Assembly: GCF_900095025.1 (NCBI RefSeq)
Contig: NZ_FMBK01000011.1
Span: 62,001-126,000, forward strand
Source of the DNA: Acinetobacter albensis
Lineage (GTDB): Bacteria > Pseudomonadota > Gammaproteobacteria > Pseudomonadales > Moraxellaceae
DNA length: 64,000 nt
Direction: 5' to 3'
Shown: positions 8,243-17,415 of the stretch, in pieces
How positions within the stretch are numbered: position 1 is the first letter of the stretch
How the letters are laid out: the number at the start of each line of letters is the position of its first letter
Program-made: the position numbers and the translations under genes
Notes under the pieces: model-generated
The model's input: only the letters and a program-made list of their open reading frames with translations
Database searches by the model: none
Told to the model about the DNA's origin: nothing

Positions 8243-9394
8243 ATGTCATCTGGTTTTGAAACCTTAAATTTACATCCGAAACTTAAACAAGCTATTGACG
8301 CTTTAGGTTTTAAAGAAATGACGCCCATTCAGGAAAAGGTTTTAAAATTCACATTGGCTGGACATGATGCTATTGGTCGTGCTCAAACAGGAACGGGGAA
8401 AACTGCTGCATTTTTAGTCAGTGTCATTAATGATTTGCTTAATAATCCAATCAAGGAACAACGTTTTCGCGGTGAAGCACGTGCGCTTATTCTTGCTCCA
8501 ACACGCGAGTTGGCTTTGCAAATTGAAAATGATGTTAAAGACTTAACCAAATTTACTGACTTGCATTTCGTGACCTTATTAGGTGGCGTGGACTTTGATA
8601 AACAAAAGACCCAGCTTAATAAACAATTTGTCGATATTATTGTGGCAACTCCTGGTCGTTTAATCGATTTCGTTGAGCAGAAAGAAGTTTGGTTAGATCA
8701 AATCGAATTTTTGGTGATTGACGAAGCAGATCGTTTATTGGATATGGGGTTTATTCCTTCTGTTAAGCGAATCGTGCGTTATTCACCACGCAAAGAACAG
8801 CGCCAGACGTTGATGTTTTCTGCAACATTTAGCTACGATGTTTTAAATTTAGCGCAGCAATGGTTATTTGAACCAGTAACAGTGGAAATTGAGCCTGAAA
8901 AGAAAACCAATGCAGATGTAGAGCAACGTGTTTATATGGTTGCGAAAACAGATAAATATAAATTGCTACAAGAAATATTGCGTGATGAACCGATTGAAAA
9001 AGTCATGATTTTTGCGAATCGTCGTGATCAAGTGCGTAAATTATATGATCATTTAAAAAGAGACGGTTATAAAGTCGTGATGTTATCGGGTGAAATTGCC
9101 CAAGATAAACGGACCAAAATGCTAGATCAATTTAAAAATGGTCAGCATAATATTATGATTGCGACCGATGTTGCGGGTCGAGGCATTCATGTCGATGGTG
9201 TTTCACATGTGATTAACTTTACATTACCTGAACAATCAGATGATTATGTACATCGTATAGGTCGTACAGGTCGTGCGGGTGCAAGTGGTGTAAGTATTAG
9301 TTTCTTATCTGAAGATGATGCATTCTATCTTCCAGAAATTGAAAAAGCGATTGGGCAGAAGTTACCATTGACCCGATTAGATGGTTATTGTTAA
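8243..9394 (+). CDS. rhlB: DEAD-box ATP-dependent RNA helicase, RhlB-type
   Basis: Unwinds RNA; RhlB works with RNase E in the degradosome. A 383-residue two-domain helicase with all motifs: Q motif (F...TPIQ), GRAQTGTGKT (I), PTREL (Ia), TPGR (Ib), DEAD (II), SAT (III), then GEIAQ, ATDVAGRGIH (V) and HRIGRTGRAG (VI). It lacks the long basic C-terminal tail of RhlE or DeaD, which favours RhlB. A TATAAT overlapping the end of the csp terminator region would give it its own promoter. Confidence 0.9.
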   Translation: MSSGFETLNLHPKLKQAIDALGFKEMTPIQEKVLKFTLAGHDAIGRAQTGTGKTAAFLVSVINDLLNNPIKEQRFRGEARALILAPTRELALQIENDVKDLTKFTDLHFVTLLGGVDFDKQKTQLNKQFVDIIVATPGRLIDFVEQKEVWLDQIEFLVIDEADRLLDMGFIPSVKRIVRYSPRKEQRQTLMFSATFSYDVLNLAQQWLFEPVTVEIEPEKKTNADVEQRVYMVAKTDKYKLLQEILRDEPIEKVMIFANRRDQVRKLYDHLKRDGYKVVMLSGEIAQDKRTKMLDQFKNGQHNIMIATDVAGRGIHVDGVSHVINFTLPEQSDDYVHRIGRTGRAGASGVSISFLSEDDAFYLPEIEKAIGQKLPLTRLDGYC

Positions 9395-9421
9395 TTGTCG
9401 TTAAAACATACATAGAAACTA

Positions 9422-9453
9422 AAAAGCCGCTTGGTAATATAAGCGGCTTTTTT
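9422..9453. terminator. Bidirectional terminator between rhlB and a lipoprotein gene
   Basis: Stem AAAAGCCGCTT / AAGCGGCTTTT, 8-nt loop, T-rich ends on both strands, between convergent genes. Confidence 0.9.
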
Positions 9454-9493
9454 GATGATATTTTTAATATTATCGAATATGGATACGATAAAA

Positions 9494-9874
9494 TTAATTC
9501 GCTCGACAAGTAAAAGTTAACACAGTCTGGTAGTCTTCATCACGTGCGATGCTGGTGTTTTTGCCTGCTAAAGTACCAATGACGCTTGCTGCAGCTTGAA
9601 TCATTTGTCCAGTTTGTTCATCCACGACATTTTTCAATGCACCGTTATATTCTGTTTTTTCATCGACCACCACAACCGTTGCTTTTTTCCCACAGGTCGT
9701 ATTTGCAGCACTGATTGCATTATTTTTAGCAATTAAATTGCTTTTGCCTATACCTGTAACTTCGTACTGGTTATTTTCTTTTTGAATGGCTAAAGAATTG
9801 GTCGGATTTGATGCACAAGCAGTAAGTGCTAAGGTCATCGCGACTGTAGAAGAAAGTACAAAAAATTTATTCAT
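9494..9874 (-). CDS. Putative lipoprotein of unknown function
   Basis: A 126-residue protein with a type II signal peptide: MNKFF, a hydrophobic core, and the lipobox LTAC at about residues 17-20, so the mature protein should start at Cys20 and be membrane-anchored. The mature part has two further cysteines (NTTCGKK and LTFTCRAN) that could form a disulfide, and an alanine-rich stretch near EQTGQMIQAAASVIGTLAG. I do not recognise a family. It faces rhlB, with which it shares a terminator, and its promoter lies close to the octamer repeat. Confidence 0.7.
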   Translation of the reverse strand: MNKFFVLSSTVAMTLALTACASNPTNSLAIQKENNQYEVTGIGKSNLIAKNNAISAANTTCGKKATVVVVDEKTEYNGALKNVVDEQTGQMIQAAASVIGTLAGKNTSIARDEDYQTVLTFTCRAN

Positions 9875-9983
9875 TTTTTTCTCTGCTTTGTTTTAAAAAA
9901 GATTAAAGAGTATTTGAGCATAACTTTTCAAATGAATTTTGGAAAAGTTGTATGAAATATGCAGTTTTATAATAACGCTTTGT

Positions 9984-10111
9984 GATTTCAGGATTTCAGG
10001 ATTTCAGGATTTCAGGATTTCAGGATTTCAGGATTTCAGGATTTCAGGATTTCAGGATTTCAGGATTTCAGGATTTCAGGATTTCAGGATTTCAGGATTT
10101 CAGGATTTCAG
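9984..10111. repeat. Tandem repeat, 16 perfect copies of GATTTCAG
   Basis: 128 bp made of sixteen identical 8-bp units with no interruption. It lies between the divergent lipoprotein and nitroreductase genes and ends 94 bp before the nitroreductase ATG. The unit is not a multiple of three, so it is read in all frames in turn. Read through, it gives a repeating ISGFQDFR peptide, but with no plausible start or homology I treat that as non-coding. Perfect identity suggests recent expansion by slippage. Confidence 0.98.
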
Positions 10112-10205
10112 CATGTAAGATAAAACGGACATTGCTGAAATGCGCTAGAGTATCTAAATCATAATATGCTAATCTTGCTAAAATATTTTTAAGATATACA
10201 AGCCA

Positions 10206-10781
10206 ATGACGGATTTAGCGGTAGATATAGTTCATCAAAATATTCATCAACGTCAGTCGATTGGTCATTTAATTGAACCTGCTCCGAGTGCAGCACAACT
10301 TGAAAAAGCTTTTCAAGCTGCATTGACTGCACCAGATCACCATCGTATAAAACCCACCCGTTTTTTAGTGGTTTCTGCTGATCAGCGAGAGGCTTTTGGC
10401 AACTTGCTTTCAGAGGCCCTGATGGATTTGGGTGAGACAGACCATTTTCAATTAGAACGCGTAAAAAACCATCCATTTCGTGCTCCAATATTGGTGTTGG
10501 CTTTAACTTCTTTCCAGCCTCACCCTAAAGTTCCATATTTTGAACAGACTTTAAGTACAGGGGCGTCGATCCAAAATTTTCTTTTATCATTGCAAGCTCA
10601 AGGTTTTTCAACCATATGGCGCAGTGGAGCTGTCGTTGAATCCACTTTATTGAAGCAAAATTTGGGTTTAACCAAAGATGATTTAATTTCTGGAATTATT
10701 TATATTGGTACAGCAGCAAAAGTGATTTCTGCACGTGCAGAAGTGGCAACAGAAAATTATGTGAGTTACTGGAATCAGTAA
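10206..10781 (+). CDS. Nitroreductase family protein, YdjA-like
   Basis: An FMN- and NAD(P)H-dependent oxidoreductase of the compact nitroreductase type. The 191-residue sequence follows E. coli YdjA closely: EPAPSAAQLEKAFQAALTAPDHHRIKP at the N-terminus, HPFRAPILVLAL, the FLLSLQAQGFSTIWRSGA cofactor-binding helix, and a C-terminal IYIGTAA. The natural substrate is unknown. The ribosome binding site is weak. The octamer repeat lies in its promoter or leader region and could alter its expression. Confidence 0.87.
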   Translation: MTDLAVDIVHQNIHQRQSIGHLIEPAPSAAQLEKAFQAALTAPDHHRIKPTRFLVVSADQREAFGNLLSEALMDLGETDHFQLERVKNHPFRAPILVLALTSFQPHPKVPYFEQTLSTGASIQNFLLSLQAQGFSTIWRSGAVVESTLLKQNLGLTKDDLISGIIYIGTAAKVISARAEVATENYVSYWNQ

Positions 10782-10814
10782 TTTTTTTGAACAATGAGTT
10801 GAGATATAAAAAGA

Positions 10815-11888
10815 ATGTCAGAATTGAAGTTTACAGATCTTGTTGAGTCGGTTCCAGTTGCCGATAAAACAGCATTACGTGTCACAGTTTTAGGTGGTGG
10901 AAGTTTTGGTACTGCAATGGCAAATACAGCAGTACGAAATGGTTGCGATACTATTATCTGGATTCGCGATCAGGCAGCTGCAGACGAAATAAATAATACG
11001 CATATTAATCAACGCTATTTGCCTGATTTTACTTTGGAGTCAGGTTTAAAGGCAGTTTCTGATTTGGAAGCTGCTGTTTGTAATCGTGATATTATTTTGG
11101 TGGCTATTCCAAGCCATTCCTTTCGCGATGTCTTGAAACAGATTAAACCTTTTATTAGCTCGCAAGCCATCGTTTCTTTAACCAAAGGAATTGAAGCGAA
11201 AACGTTTAATTTTATGAGCGATATTATTCGTGAGGAATTACCCGAGGTTCCTTATGGTGTACTTTCAGGCCCAAATTTAGCCAAAGAAATTATGGCCGGA
11301 CAACCTGCGGGTACGGTTATTGCGAGCGAATCAGATTTGGTTCGTTATGCAGTTCAGCAGGCTTTACACAGTGCATTATTTCGTGTATTTGCGAGTGATG
11401 ATGTGCATGGCGTAGAACTAGGTGGTGCATTAAAAAATATTTATGCTGTGGCGATGGGAATGGCAGCGGCTTATAAAGTTGGTGAAAACACCAAAAGTAT
11501 GATTTTAACACGTGCTTTAGCAGAAATGAGTCGCTTTGCCGTGAAATTAGGCGCAAATCCTTTAACCTTCTTGGGGTTATCGGGTGTGGGTGATTTATTT
11601 GCTACTTGTAGTAGTCCATTAAGCCGTAATTATCAGGTTGGTTTCGCATTGGGTTCAGGCAAAACTTTGGAGCAGGCCACTCAGGAATTGGGTCAGACCG
11701 CAGAAGGCATTAATACCATTGTACAAGTGCGAAGTCGTTCTGAGGAGTTAGACGTCTACATGCCGATTACTGCTGCATTATATGATGTGATTTTTGAGGG
11801 AGCTCCACCATTAACGATTGCACTTTCATTGATGAAAAATGGTCATCGTAGTGATGTAGAGTTTGTTTTACCCCATCATGAAGTTTAA
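10815..11888 (+). CDS. gpsA: Glycerol-3-phosphate dehydrogenase [NAD(P)+] GpsA
   Basis: Reduces dihydroxyacetone phosphate to sn-glycerol-3-phosphate, the backbone for phospholipids. The 357-residue enzyme has the N-terminal dinucleotide loop GGGSFGTAMA, SLTKGIEAK, SGPNLAKEI, the catalytic Lys in GGALKNIYAVAMG, and the C-terminal GLSGVGDLFATCSS substrate loop. The first ~20 residues are an extension before the Rossmann domain. It lies 33 bp after the nitroreductase and 87 bp before sixA in the same direction. Confidence 0.95.
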   Translation: MSELKFTDLVESVPVADKTALRVTVLGGGSFGTAMANTAVRNGCDTIIWIRDQAAADEINNTHINQRYLPDFTLESGLKAVSDLEAAVCNRDIILVAIPSHSFRDVLKQIKPFISSQAIVSLTKGIEAKTFNFMSDIIREELPEVPYGVLSGPNLAKEIMAGQPAGTVIASESDLVRYAVQQALHSALFRVFASDDVHGVELGGALKNIYAVAMGMAAAYKVGENTKSMILTRALAEMSRFAVKLGANPLTFLGLSGVGDLFATCSSPLSRNYQVGFALGSGKTLEQATQELGQTAEGINTIVQVRSRSEELDVYMPITAALYDVIFEGAPPLTIALSLMKNGHRSDVEFVLPHHEV

Positions 11889-11975
11889 TTTGGATTGAGA
11901 GCTGGCACCGATATCATTGTCATAAAGCTTGGTTATACTCACGGCATATCCATTAGTTAGATAGAAAGGAATTTT

Positions 11976-12431
11976 ATGCAACTTACTCTGGTTCGACATG
12001 GAGAGGCTTCTCCCGCCATTAATGGGAATGATGACAAGCGTCCATTAACCGAGCGCGGACATCATCAAGCGCAACAAACAGCAGACTATTTAAAAACGCT
12101 GATCCAGCCCGATGTGTTTGTCGTGAGTCCTTTGTTACGGGCACAAGAAACTTTGGCCCATATACAACATTATTTTAAAGATGTGCCCGTGATGTTGTGT
12201 AATCACATCAAGCCAGAAGATGATGCAAAAGTAGCAGTCGAATGGTTATCACAATTGCCTTATGAGTCGATTGTGGTGGTATGTCATATGAATGTTGTGG
12301 CTCATATTTCAGCTTTGTTGACATTAGAACCTTTTCAGCCCTATGCTCTGGCTGAAGTACGTTTGTATGAACAATCTGTCATTGCAGCGGGCTTATCTAC
12401 AGAATTTAGCAATTTTATTCCAAATATCTAA
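11976..12431 (+). CDS. sixA: Phosphohistidine phosphatase SixA
   Basis: A histidine-phosphatase-fold enzyme that removes phosphate from phosphohistidine; in E. coli it acts on phosphotransfer proteins. The 151-residue protein opens LTLVRHGEA (the RHG catalytic motif), has SPLLRAQETL, and the second catalytic His in VVVCHMNVV. AAAGGA precedes the ATG. The type II secretion genes start 30 bp downstream, so they may be co-transcribed, though no functional tie is known. Confidence 0.9.
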   Translation: MQLTLVRHGEASPAINGNDDKRPLTERGHHQAQQTADYLKTLIQPDVFVVSPLLRAQETLAHIQHYFKDVPVMLCNHIKPEDDAKVAVEWLSQLPYESIVVVCHMNVVAHISALLTLEPFQPYALAEVRLYEQSVIAAGLSTEFSNFIPNI

Positions 12432-12461
12432 AAAATTAATTAAAACGGCAGAAAAATATTA

Positions 12462-13601
12462 ATGTTGTACTTATGGATGCCTGAAACCAGTGGGGTTTGG
12501 CAGTGGTCAACTGGTGAGAGCTGGTATCAGGCCTCTAGTCTTGAACATTTAATTCAAGAGACACAAATATATCACGGGGAAGAAGCAGTTGTTTTTTTCC
12601 CCAGCCGTGATGTGCAAATCCTTCAACAAACCTTAGCCAAGTCGCAATATAAAAAATTGGGTGTGGAAGGGGTTAAATATTTATTAGAAGAATTTGTGGT
12701 TTTACCTATAGATTCCATGAAGGTGTTGCATCAATTTCAGCATCCAGATCAATTGTTTATTTTGGGTGTCGCACAGCATAAAGTTGAAACCTTACAACAC
12801 GCGTTAACCTTGATTCCTGTTAAGGTTATTTCTTTATTACCTGATTTTTTGATTTTACCGATACCCGAAGCTGGTGAAACGGTAATAGCTAATGTTTCGG
12901 GGCGTTTATTGGTTCGTGAGAATGAGTTTATAGGAAATTCAGTTGATGACCTTGCGCTATATTTAGATTTTCAGCCGCTCGAACAAGAATATCGAATTAG
13001 CAATTTGACTGCTGAGCAAATGCACACTTTAGAAGCGCGAGCAACACATGAACAGATAACATCTTTTCATTATGCATTACCAGCGCTAAAAAAAGCCAAA
13101 GCTCATCCTTTTAATATCTTACCTAAAGCTAAAAATAACACTGCAGTTTCAGGTTACTGGAAGGCATGTATGGTTCTATTTTTTGCAGCTCTAATGGTAC
13201 AGTTTATTTATGATGCAACTCGATGGTACAAATATAAAAAAGTAGCAGATCAGACTGCAATACAAGCAGTAGATCAATATAAATATTGGTTTGGGCAAAG
13301 TAGTCGAGTGACTGAGCAAAACTTGAAAAGCCAGTTTGAAAGTCAGATGCGTTTAAATAAAGTTGCCAATACTCAAGCTTTACAGTTAATCAGTCGCGTG
13401 GGGCCTGTTTTAATGCAAAATCAGATTGTTGCCCAGCGTATTCAATATGATGCTTCAGTATTAAGTATGGAGCTAAAAGCAAATTCTGCTGCGACTTTAC
13501 AAAATTTGACAGAACAGTTAAATCAACAAGGATTTAAGGTTGAATTAGGTAATATTCAACCAGATGCTGCGGGTGCAATTGGATTGGTGAAAATACAATA
13601 A
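12462..13601 (+). CDS. gspL: Type II secretion system protein GspL
   Basis: The inner-membrane platform protein that links the GspE ATPase to the periplasm. At 379 residues it has a long cytoplasmic actin-like domain, one transmembrane helix at about residues 228-248 (KACMVLFFAALMVQFIY), and a periplasmic ferredoxin-like domain ending GAIGLVKIQ. It overlaps gspM by one base (TAATG). No other gsp genes are nearby; in Acinetobacter the T2SS genes are dispersed. Confidence 0.87.
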   Translation: MLYLWMPETSGVWQWSTGESWYQASSLEHLIQETQIYHGEEAVVFFPSRDVQILQQTLAKSQYKKLGVEGVKYLLEEFVVLPIDSMKVLHQFQHPDQLFILGVAQHKVETLQHALTLIPVKVISLLPDFLILPIPEAGETVIANVSGRLLVRENEFIGNSVDDLALYLDFQPLEQEYRISNLTAEQMHTLEARATHEQITSFHYALPALKKAKAHPFNILPKAKNNTAVSGYWKACMVLFFAALMVQFIYDATRWYKYKKVADQTAIQAVDQYKYWFGQSSRVTEQNLKSQFESQMRLNKVANTQALQLISRVGPVLMQNQIVAQRIQYDASVLSMELKANSAATLQNLTEQLNQQGFKVELGNIQPDAAGAIGLVKIQ

Positions 13602-14080
13602 TGAAAACATCAGAAAAAATGCAAAATGTGATTGATCAAAATATTGAAAAAATAACCGACTATTTAGAGCAATTATCTAGCCGTGAACGCTATATGGTTA
13701 TTTTTACCACGCTCTTTGTGCTGGTGGTTGCTGTGGGTGCTGCGCTGTGGTTTATGCATGCGGCAGCCAATAAACAGCAAAACCGTGTCAATGATCTGAA
13801 AGATATGATCGTGTGGATGCAAAGCAATGCAGTGACGATGAAACCTGCCAGTGACTTACAATTAAGTGCAGTAGATAAAGTACAGCATGTGGCCCAGCAA
13901 CAAGGTTTATCGGTCGTATCACAGCAAGCAGGTGAGCAAATCCAAATTGTGGTTGCACATGAAAATTATGCAATTTTAGCCAACTTTTTAACACAACTTG
14001 CACAAATGGGGCTAAGTCTCGAAAAATTAGAATTAAGTTCTGAAGCAGGACAGATCAAATTAACCGCATTAGTGCAATAA
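13601..14080 (+). CDS. gspM: Type II secretion system protein GspM
   Basis: The partner of GspL in the assembly platform. The 159-residue protein has the typical layout: a short cytoplasmic N-terminus with LEQLSSRERYMVI, one transmembrane helix (IFTTLFVLVVAVGAALWFM, about residues 36-54), a helical linker and a small periplasmic domain (ILANFLTQLAQMGLSLEKLEL). The start codon overlaps the gspL stop, implying translational coupling. Confidence 0.87.
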   Translation: MKTSEKMQNVIDQNIEKITDYLEQLSSRERYMVIFTTLFVLVVAVGAALWFMHAAANKQQNRVNDLKDMIVWMQSNAVTMKPASDLQLSAVDKVQHVAQQQGLSVVSQQAGEQIQIVVAHENYAILANFLTQLAQMGLSLEKLELSSEAGQIKLTALVQ

Positions 14081-14130
14081 AGTAGAAAAATAAAGCATAG
14101 TGAAGCATGGTGTTTTCGATAGCCTATGCC

Positions 14131-14136
14131 TATAAT
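14131..14136 (+). promoter_or_regulatory. -10 element (TATAAT) upstream of pyrD
   Basis: A perfect TATAAT in the context GCCTATAATA, 34 bp before the pyrD ATG. No good -35 is seen at 16-18 bp. The same GCC-TATAAT context recurs before several other genes in the window. Confidence 0.55.
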
Positions 14137-14170
14137 ATGGCGACTTAAAAAGCAGTAGACTTTTACAGAT

Positions 14171-15181
14171 ATGTTGTATTCTCTTGCACGTCCTTTGTTG
14201 TTTTCTTTAGCACCAGAACGTGCACATGAGCTGACATTATCGTTATTGAAATCAGCTCATCGCTTGGGCATGATGCGTCAAAGCATCGCCTCTAAACCTG
14301 TTACATGTATGGGTATTGAATTCCCAAACCCTGTAGGTTTGGCCGCAGGTCTGGATAAAAATGGTGCCTATATTGATGCTTTAGCAGGTTTGGGTTTTGG
14401 TTTTATAGAAATTGGAACCATTACACCGCGTCCACAGATTGGGAATCCGCATCCACGCTTGTTCCGTTTGCCTGAAGCCAAAGCGATTATCAACCGTATG
14501 GGTTTTAATAACGATGGGGTCGATCAGCTGATTGAGAATGTTAAAGCTGCAAAATTTAAAGGGATTTTAGGGATTAATATCGGTAAAAATGCTGATACAC
14601 CTGTTGAGCAAGCAGTCGATGATTACTTGATCTGTCTTGAAAAAGTCTATAATTATGCTTCTTATATCACGGTCAATATTTCATCTCCAAATACCAAAAA
14701 TTTACGTAGCTTACAAAGTGGCGATGCTCTGACTGAATTGTTAGAAACTTTGAAAAAGCGTCAACTTGAATTGGCTGAAGAACATCAACATTATGTACCT
14801 TTAGTGCTTAAAGTAGCGCCAGATTTAAGTTCTGAAGATGTTCATTTTATAGCAAAACAATTAATTCAATTTAAAATTGACGGCTTAATTGTCACCAATA
14901 CTACGCTATCACGTGAAGGTGTAGAAAATTTACCTCATGCAGATGAAGCGGGTGGGTTGTCTGGCGCACCAGTATTTGAAAAAAGTACAGCATGTCTTGC
15001 TGAATTTTCAAAAGTATTACAAGGTCAAATTCCATTGATTGGTGTTGGGGGGATTTTGGTAGGCGAGCAAGCAGTCGCAAAACAAAATGCGGGTGCAAAC
15101 CTTGTACAAATTTATAGTGGCCTCATATATACAGGCCCAACACTCATTAAAGATTGTGTTGATGCGTTAAAAACAGCATGA
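14171..15181 (+). CDS. pyrD: Dihydroorotate dehydrogenase (quinone), class 2
   Basis: The membrane-associated flavoenzyme of pyrimidine synthesis that oxidises dihydroorotate with ubiquinone. The 336-residue sequence has the N-terminal amphipathic helix of class 2 ([20 protein letters not shown]), FMN-binding [26 protein letters not shown], the catalytic-serine loop [19 protein letters not shown], and the phosphate site IGVGGI. Its last four bases overlap the start of cvpA (ATGA). Confidence 0.95.
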   Translation: MLYSLARPLLFSLAPERAHELTLSLLKSAHRLGMMRQSIASKPVTCMGIEFPNPVGLAAGLDKNGAYIDALAGLGFGFIEIGTITPRPQIGNPHPRLFRLPEAKAIINRMGFNNDGVDQLIENVKAAKFKGILGINIGKNADTPVEQAVDDYLICLEKVYNYASYITVNISSPNTKNLRSLQSGDALTELLETLKKRQLELAEEHQHYVPLVLKVAPDLSSEDVHFIAKQLIQFKIDGLIVTNTTLSREGVENLPHADEAGGLSGAPVFEKSTACLAEFSKVLQGQIPLIGVGGILVGEQAVAKQNAGANLVQIYSGLIYTGPTLIKDCVDALKTA

Positions 15182-15762
15182 ATGTCTTAGATATCTTTAT
15201 ACTGATTATTTTGCTCATTGGAGGGCTCAACGGTTTGCGACAAGGATTTGTTAAAGCCTTTGCGAACTTGGTAGGATGGATTTTTGCACTGATTCTTGGT
15301 GCAAAATATGCGACCATTCTGGCACCTTCGATGGTCTCGTTAAGTGAAGATCCGGTCGTACAAAAAATCGCGGCTTTTGCATTTATTGTTTTGTTAATTG
15401 TCGTGTTCACATGGATCGTCACTGCTTTCCTGAATAAGATACTCAAAAGTTTAAAACTTGGGCCACTGAATCGATTGGCAGGTGGTGCATTTGGCTCTTT
15501 AAAAGGGCTCTTGATTGTATTGATTACTATGCAAGGACTAGGTCCTTGGGTGGAAAGTTCTCCCCACTGGAAACAATCTAAACTGATACATATGCTGATG
15601 CCTTACGCACCATGGGCAACACAACTTTCTAAAGATGCTGCGCATGGTGCCCTCGAACATATCAAGTCTGAAGATGCTCAGAAATCTTCAAACTCATCAT
15701 CTGATCAATCGCGGAAAACAGAAACGCGTACAGATGAATCAACAAATAATCCTTTTTATTAA
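15178..15762 (+). CDS. cvpA: CvpA family membrane protein
   Basis: An inner-membrane protein needed in E. coli for colicin V export and linked more widely to envelope homeostasis. The 194-residue product has four hydrophobic spans, starting [23 protein letters not shown], with [13 protein letters not shown] and [14 protein letters not shown] typical of the family. The C-terminal ~40 residues are polar and Ser/Thr-rich, probably disordered. Its start overlaps pyrD and it lies 24 bp before purF, the conserved cvpA-purF order. Confidence 0.88.
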   Translation: MNVLDIFILIILLIGGLNGLRQGFVKAFANLVGWIFALILGAKYATILAPSMVSLSEDPVVQKIAAFAFIVLLIVVFTWIVTAFLNKILKSLKLGPLNRLAGGAFGSLKGLLIVLITMQGLGPWVESSPHWKQSKLIHMLMPYAPWATQLSKDAAHGALEHIKSEDAQKSSNSSSDQSRKTETRTDESTNNPFY

Positions 15763-15786
15763 TCCTAGCTTGTTTGCGAGGTTGCT

Positions 15787-17325
15787 ATGTGTGGAGTAGT
15801 TGGTATAGCTGGTAAATCACCTGTTAACCAAATGTTGTTTGATGCATTAACGATGTTACAACATCGTGGTCAGGATGCAGCCGGAATAGTGACTAGTCAT
15901 GAAGGACGCCTGTTTTTGCGCAAAGACAACGGGATGGTGCGAGATGTTTTTCATACGCGACACATGCGTGCATTGCTAGGAAATTATGGTATTGGACATG
16001 TCCGTTATCCTACTGCAGGTTCTTCGAGTAGTGCTGAAGCACAGCCATTTTATGTGAATTCACCTTATGGAATTACTTTGGCACATAATGGTAATTTGAC
16101 CAATGCTGAAGAAATTCATGAAGATTTGTTTAAAACAGATCTTCGTCATATGAATACCGATTCAGACTCTGAAGTCCTTTTAAATGTATTCGCTCATGAA
16201 ATGCAAAAAAGTGGCAAGTTAAATCCGACACCTGAAGACATTTTTCAGTGTGTATCAAGCGTACATGATCGTTGTAAAGGCGCTTATGGTGTTGTAGCTA
16301 TGATTACGGGTCATGGTTTGGTGGGTTTTCGTGACCCAAATGGTATTCGTCCACTCATTTATGGTTCGCGTGAAACTGAAAAAGGCATGGAGTATATTAT
16401 TGCCTCTGAATCTGTTGCAATTACTGCATTGGGATTCAAAGTTGAGCGTGATATTGAGCCAGGTGAAGCAATTTTTATTACTTCTGAAGGCGAATTGTTT
16501 AGCAAACAATGTGCGGCTAATCCTGAATATCGTCCATGCATTTTTGAATATGTGTATTTTGCACGTCCAGATGCGACCATTGATGGTATTTCAGTTTATA
16601 AAGCACGTTTGAAAATGGGTGAGAAACTTGCCTATAAAATTTCGCGTGAGTGGGGTGAGGAACATGATATTGATGTGGTCATTCCTATTCCAGATACGTC
16701 GCGTACCTCTGCTTTAGAGTTGGCAAAAATTTTGGGTGTTAAATTCCGTGAAGGGTTTATGAAGAACCGTTATATCGGACGTACCTTTATTATGCCGGGT
16801 CAGAAGCAACGAGAAAAATCGGTTCGTCAAAAACTCAATCCTGTTGAGCTTGAATTTAAAGATAAAAATGTATTGCTGGTGGATGACTCGATTGTTCGTG
16901 GCACGACATGTAATGAAATTATTCAAATGGCGCGAGATGCAGGTGCAAAAAAAGTATTTTTTGCTTCAGCTGCACCAATGGTTAAATACCCAAATGTATA
17001 TGGTATTGATATGCCGGCTAAAGATGAACTGATTGCATCTGGACGTAGTGTTGAAGAAATTCGTGAAATTATTGGTGCTGATCGTTTGATTTTCCAAGAT
17101 TTGGAAGACTTAAAAGGTGCAGTACGTACCAGTAAAGTTCCTGCGGTACAAGACTTTGATTGCTCAGTTTTTGATGGCGTCTATGTGGCAGGCGGTATCG
17201 ATGATGCTTATTTAGATGAACTTGAACGCAAGCGTAATGACTCAGCAAAGAAAGCAGTGGGTGGTTATATTGATGTAAATATTGATGCTGCATCAGTAGA
17301 TTTAACTGGCGTAAGAGAAGAATAA
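15787..17325 (+). CDS. purF: Amidophosphoribosyltransferase PurF
   Basis: Catalyses the first committed step of purine synthesis, transferring ammonia from glutamine to PRPP. The 512-residue enzyme opens MCGVVGIAG, so Cys2 becomes the N-terminal nucleophile of the class II glutaminase domain after Met removal. It has [10 protein letters not shown] and HNGNLTNA, then the phosphoribosyltransferase domain with the PRPP loop [13 protein letters not shown]. Last gene of pyrD-cvpA-purF, with a hairpin terminator 20 bp after the stop. Confidence 0.96.
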   Translation: MCGVVGIAGKSPVNQMLFDALTMLQHRGQDAAGIVTSHEGRLFLRKDNGMVRDVFHTRHMRALLGNYGIGHVRYPTAGSSSSAEAQPFYVNSPYGITLAHNGNLTNAEEIHEDLFKTDLRHMNTDSDSEVLLNVFAHEMQKSGKLNPTPEDIFQCVSSVHDRCKGAYGVVAMITGHGLVGFRDPNGIRPLIYGSRETEKGMEYIIASESVAITALGFKVERDIEPGEAIFITSEGELFSKQCAANPEYRPCIFEYVYFARPDATIDGISVYKARLKMGEKLAYKISREWGEEHDIDVVIPIPDTSRTSALELAKILGVKFREGFMKNRYIGRTFIMPGQKQREKSVRQKLNPVELEFKDKNVLLVDDSIVRGTTCNEIIQMARDAGAKKVFFASAAPMVKYPNVYGIDMPAKDELIASGRSVEEIREIIGADRLIFQDLEDLKGAVRTSKVPAVQDFDCSVFDGVYVAGGIDDAYLDELERKRNDSAKKAVGGYIDVNIDAASVDLTGVREE

Positions 17326-17344
17326 AATTTTCTTTAATGTAAGG

Positions 17345-17370
17345 AAAAGCGGGTAATTCCCGCTTTTTTA
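17345..17370 (+). terminator. Intrinsic terminator of purF
   Basis: Stem AAAAGCGGG / CCCGCTTTT with a 5-nt loop and T run. Confidence 0.9.
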
Positions 17371-17415
17371 ATTTATGATAGTTCAACAAATACAATGTAA
17401 TAAAGGGTCTTTACA

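Noticed and set aside
9984..10111. CRISPR array
   Set aside because: The units are contiguous 8-mers with no spacers, and no cas genes are present.
9982..10164. A 60-codon frame encoding ISGFQDFR repeats
   Set aside because: It is the translation of the octamer array; no ribosome binding site, and any copy change would destroy the frame.
10189..10488. A 99-codon minus-strand frame over the nitroreductase start
   Set aside because: It is a shadow of the real gene with no supporting signal.
12462..14080. A complete type II secretion operon
   Set aside because: Only gspL and gspM are present; no other gsp gene adjoins them, which is usual for Acinetobacter.
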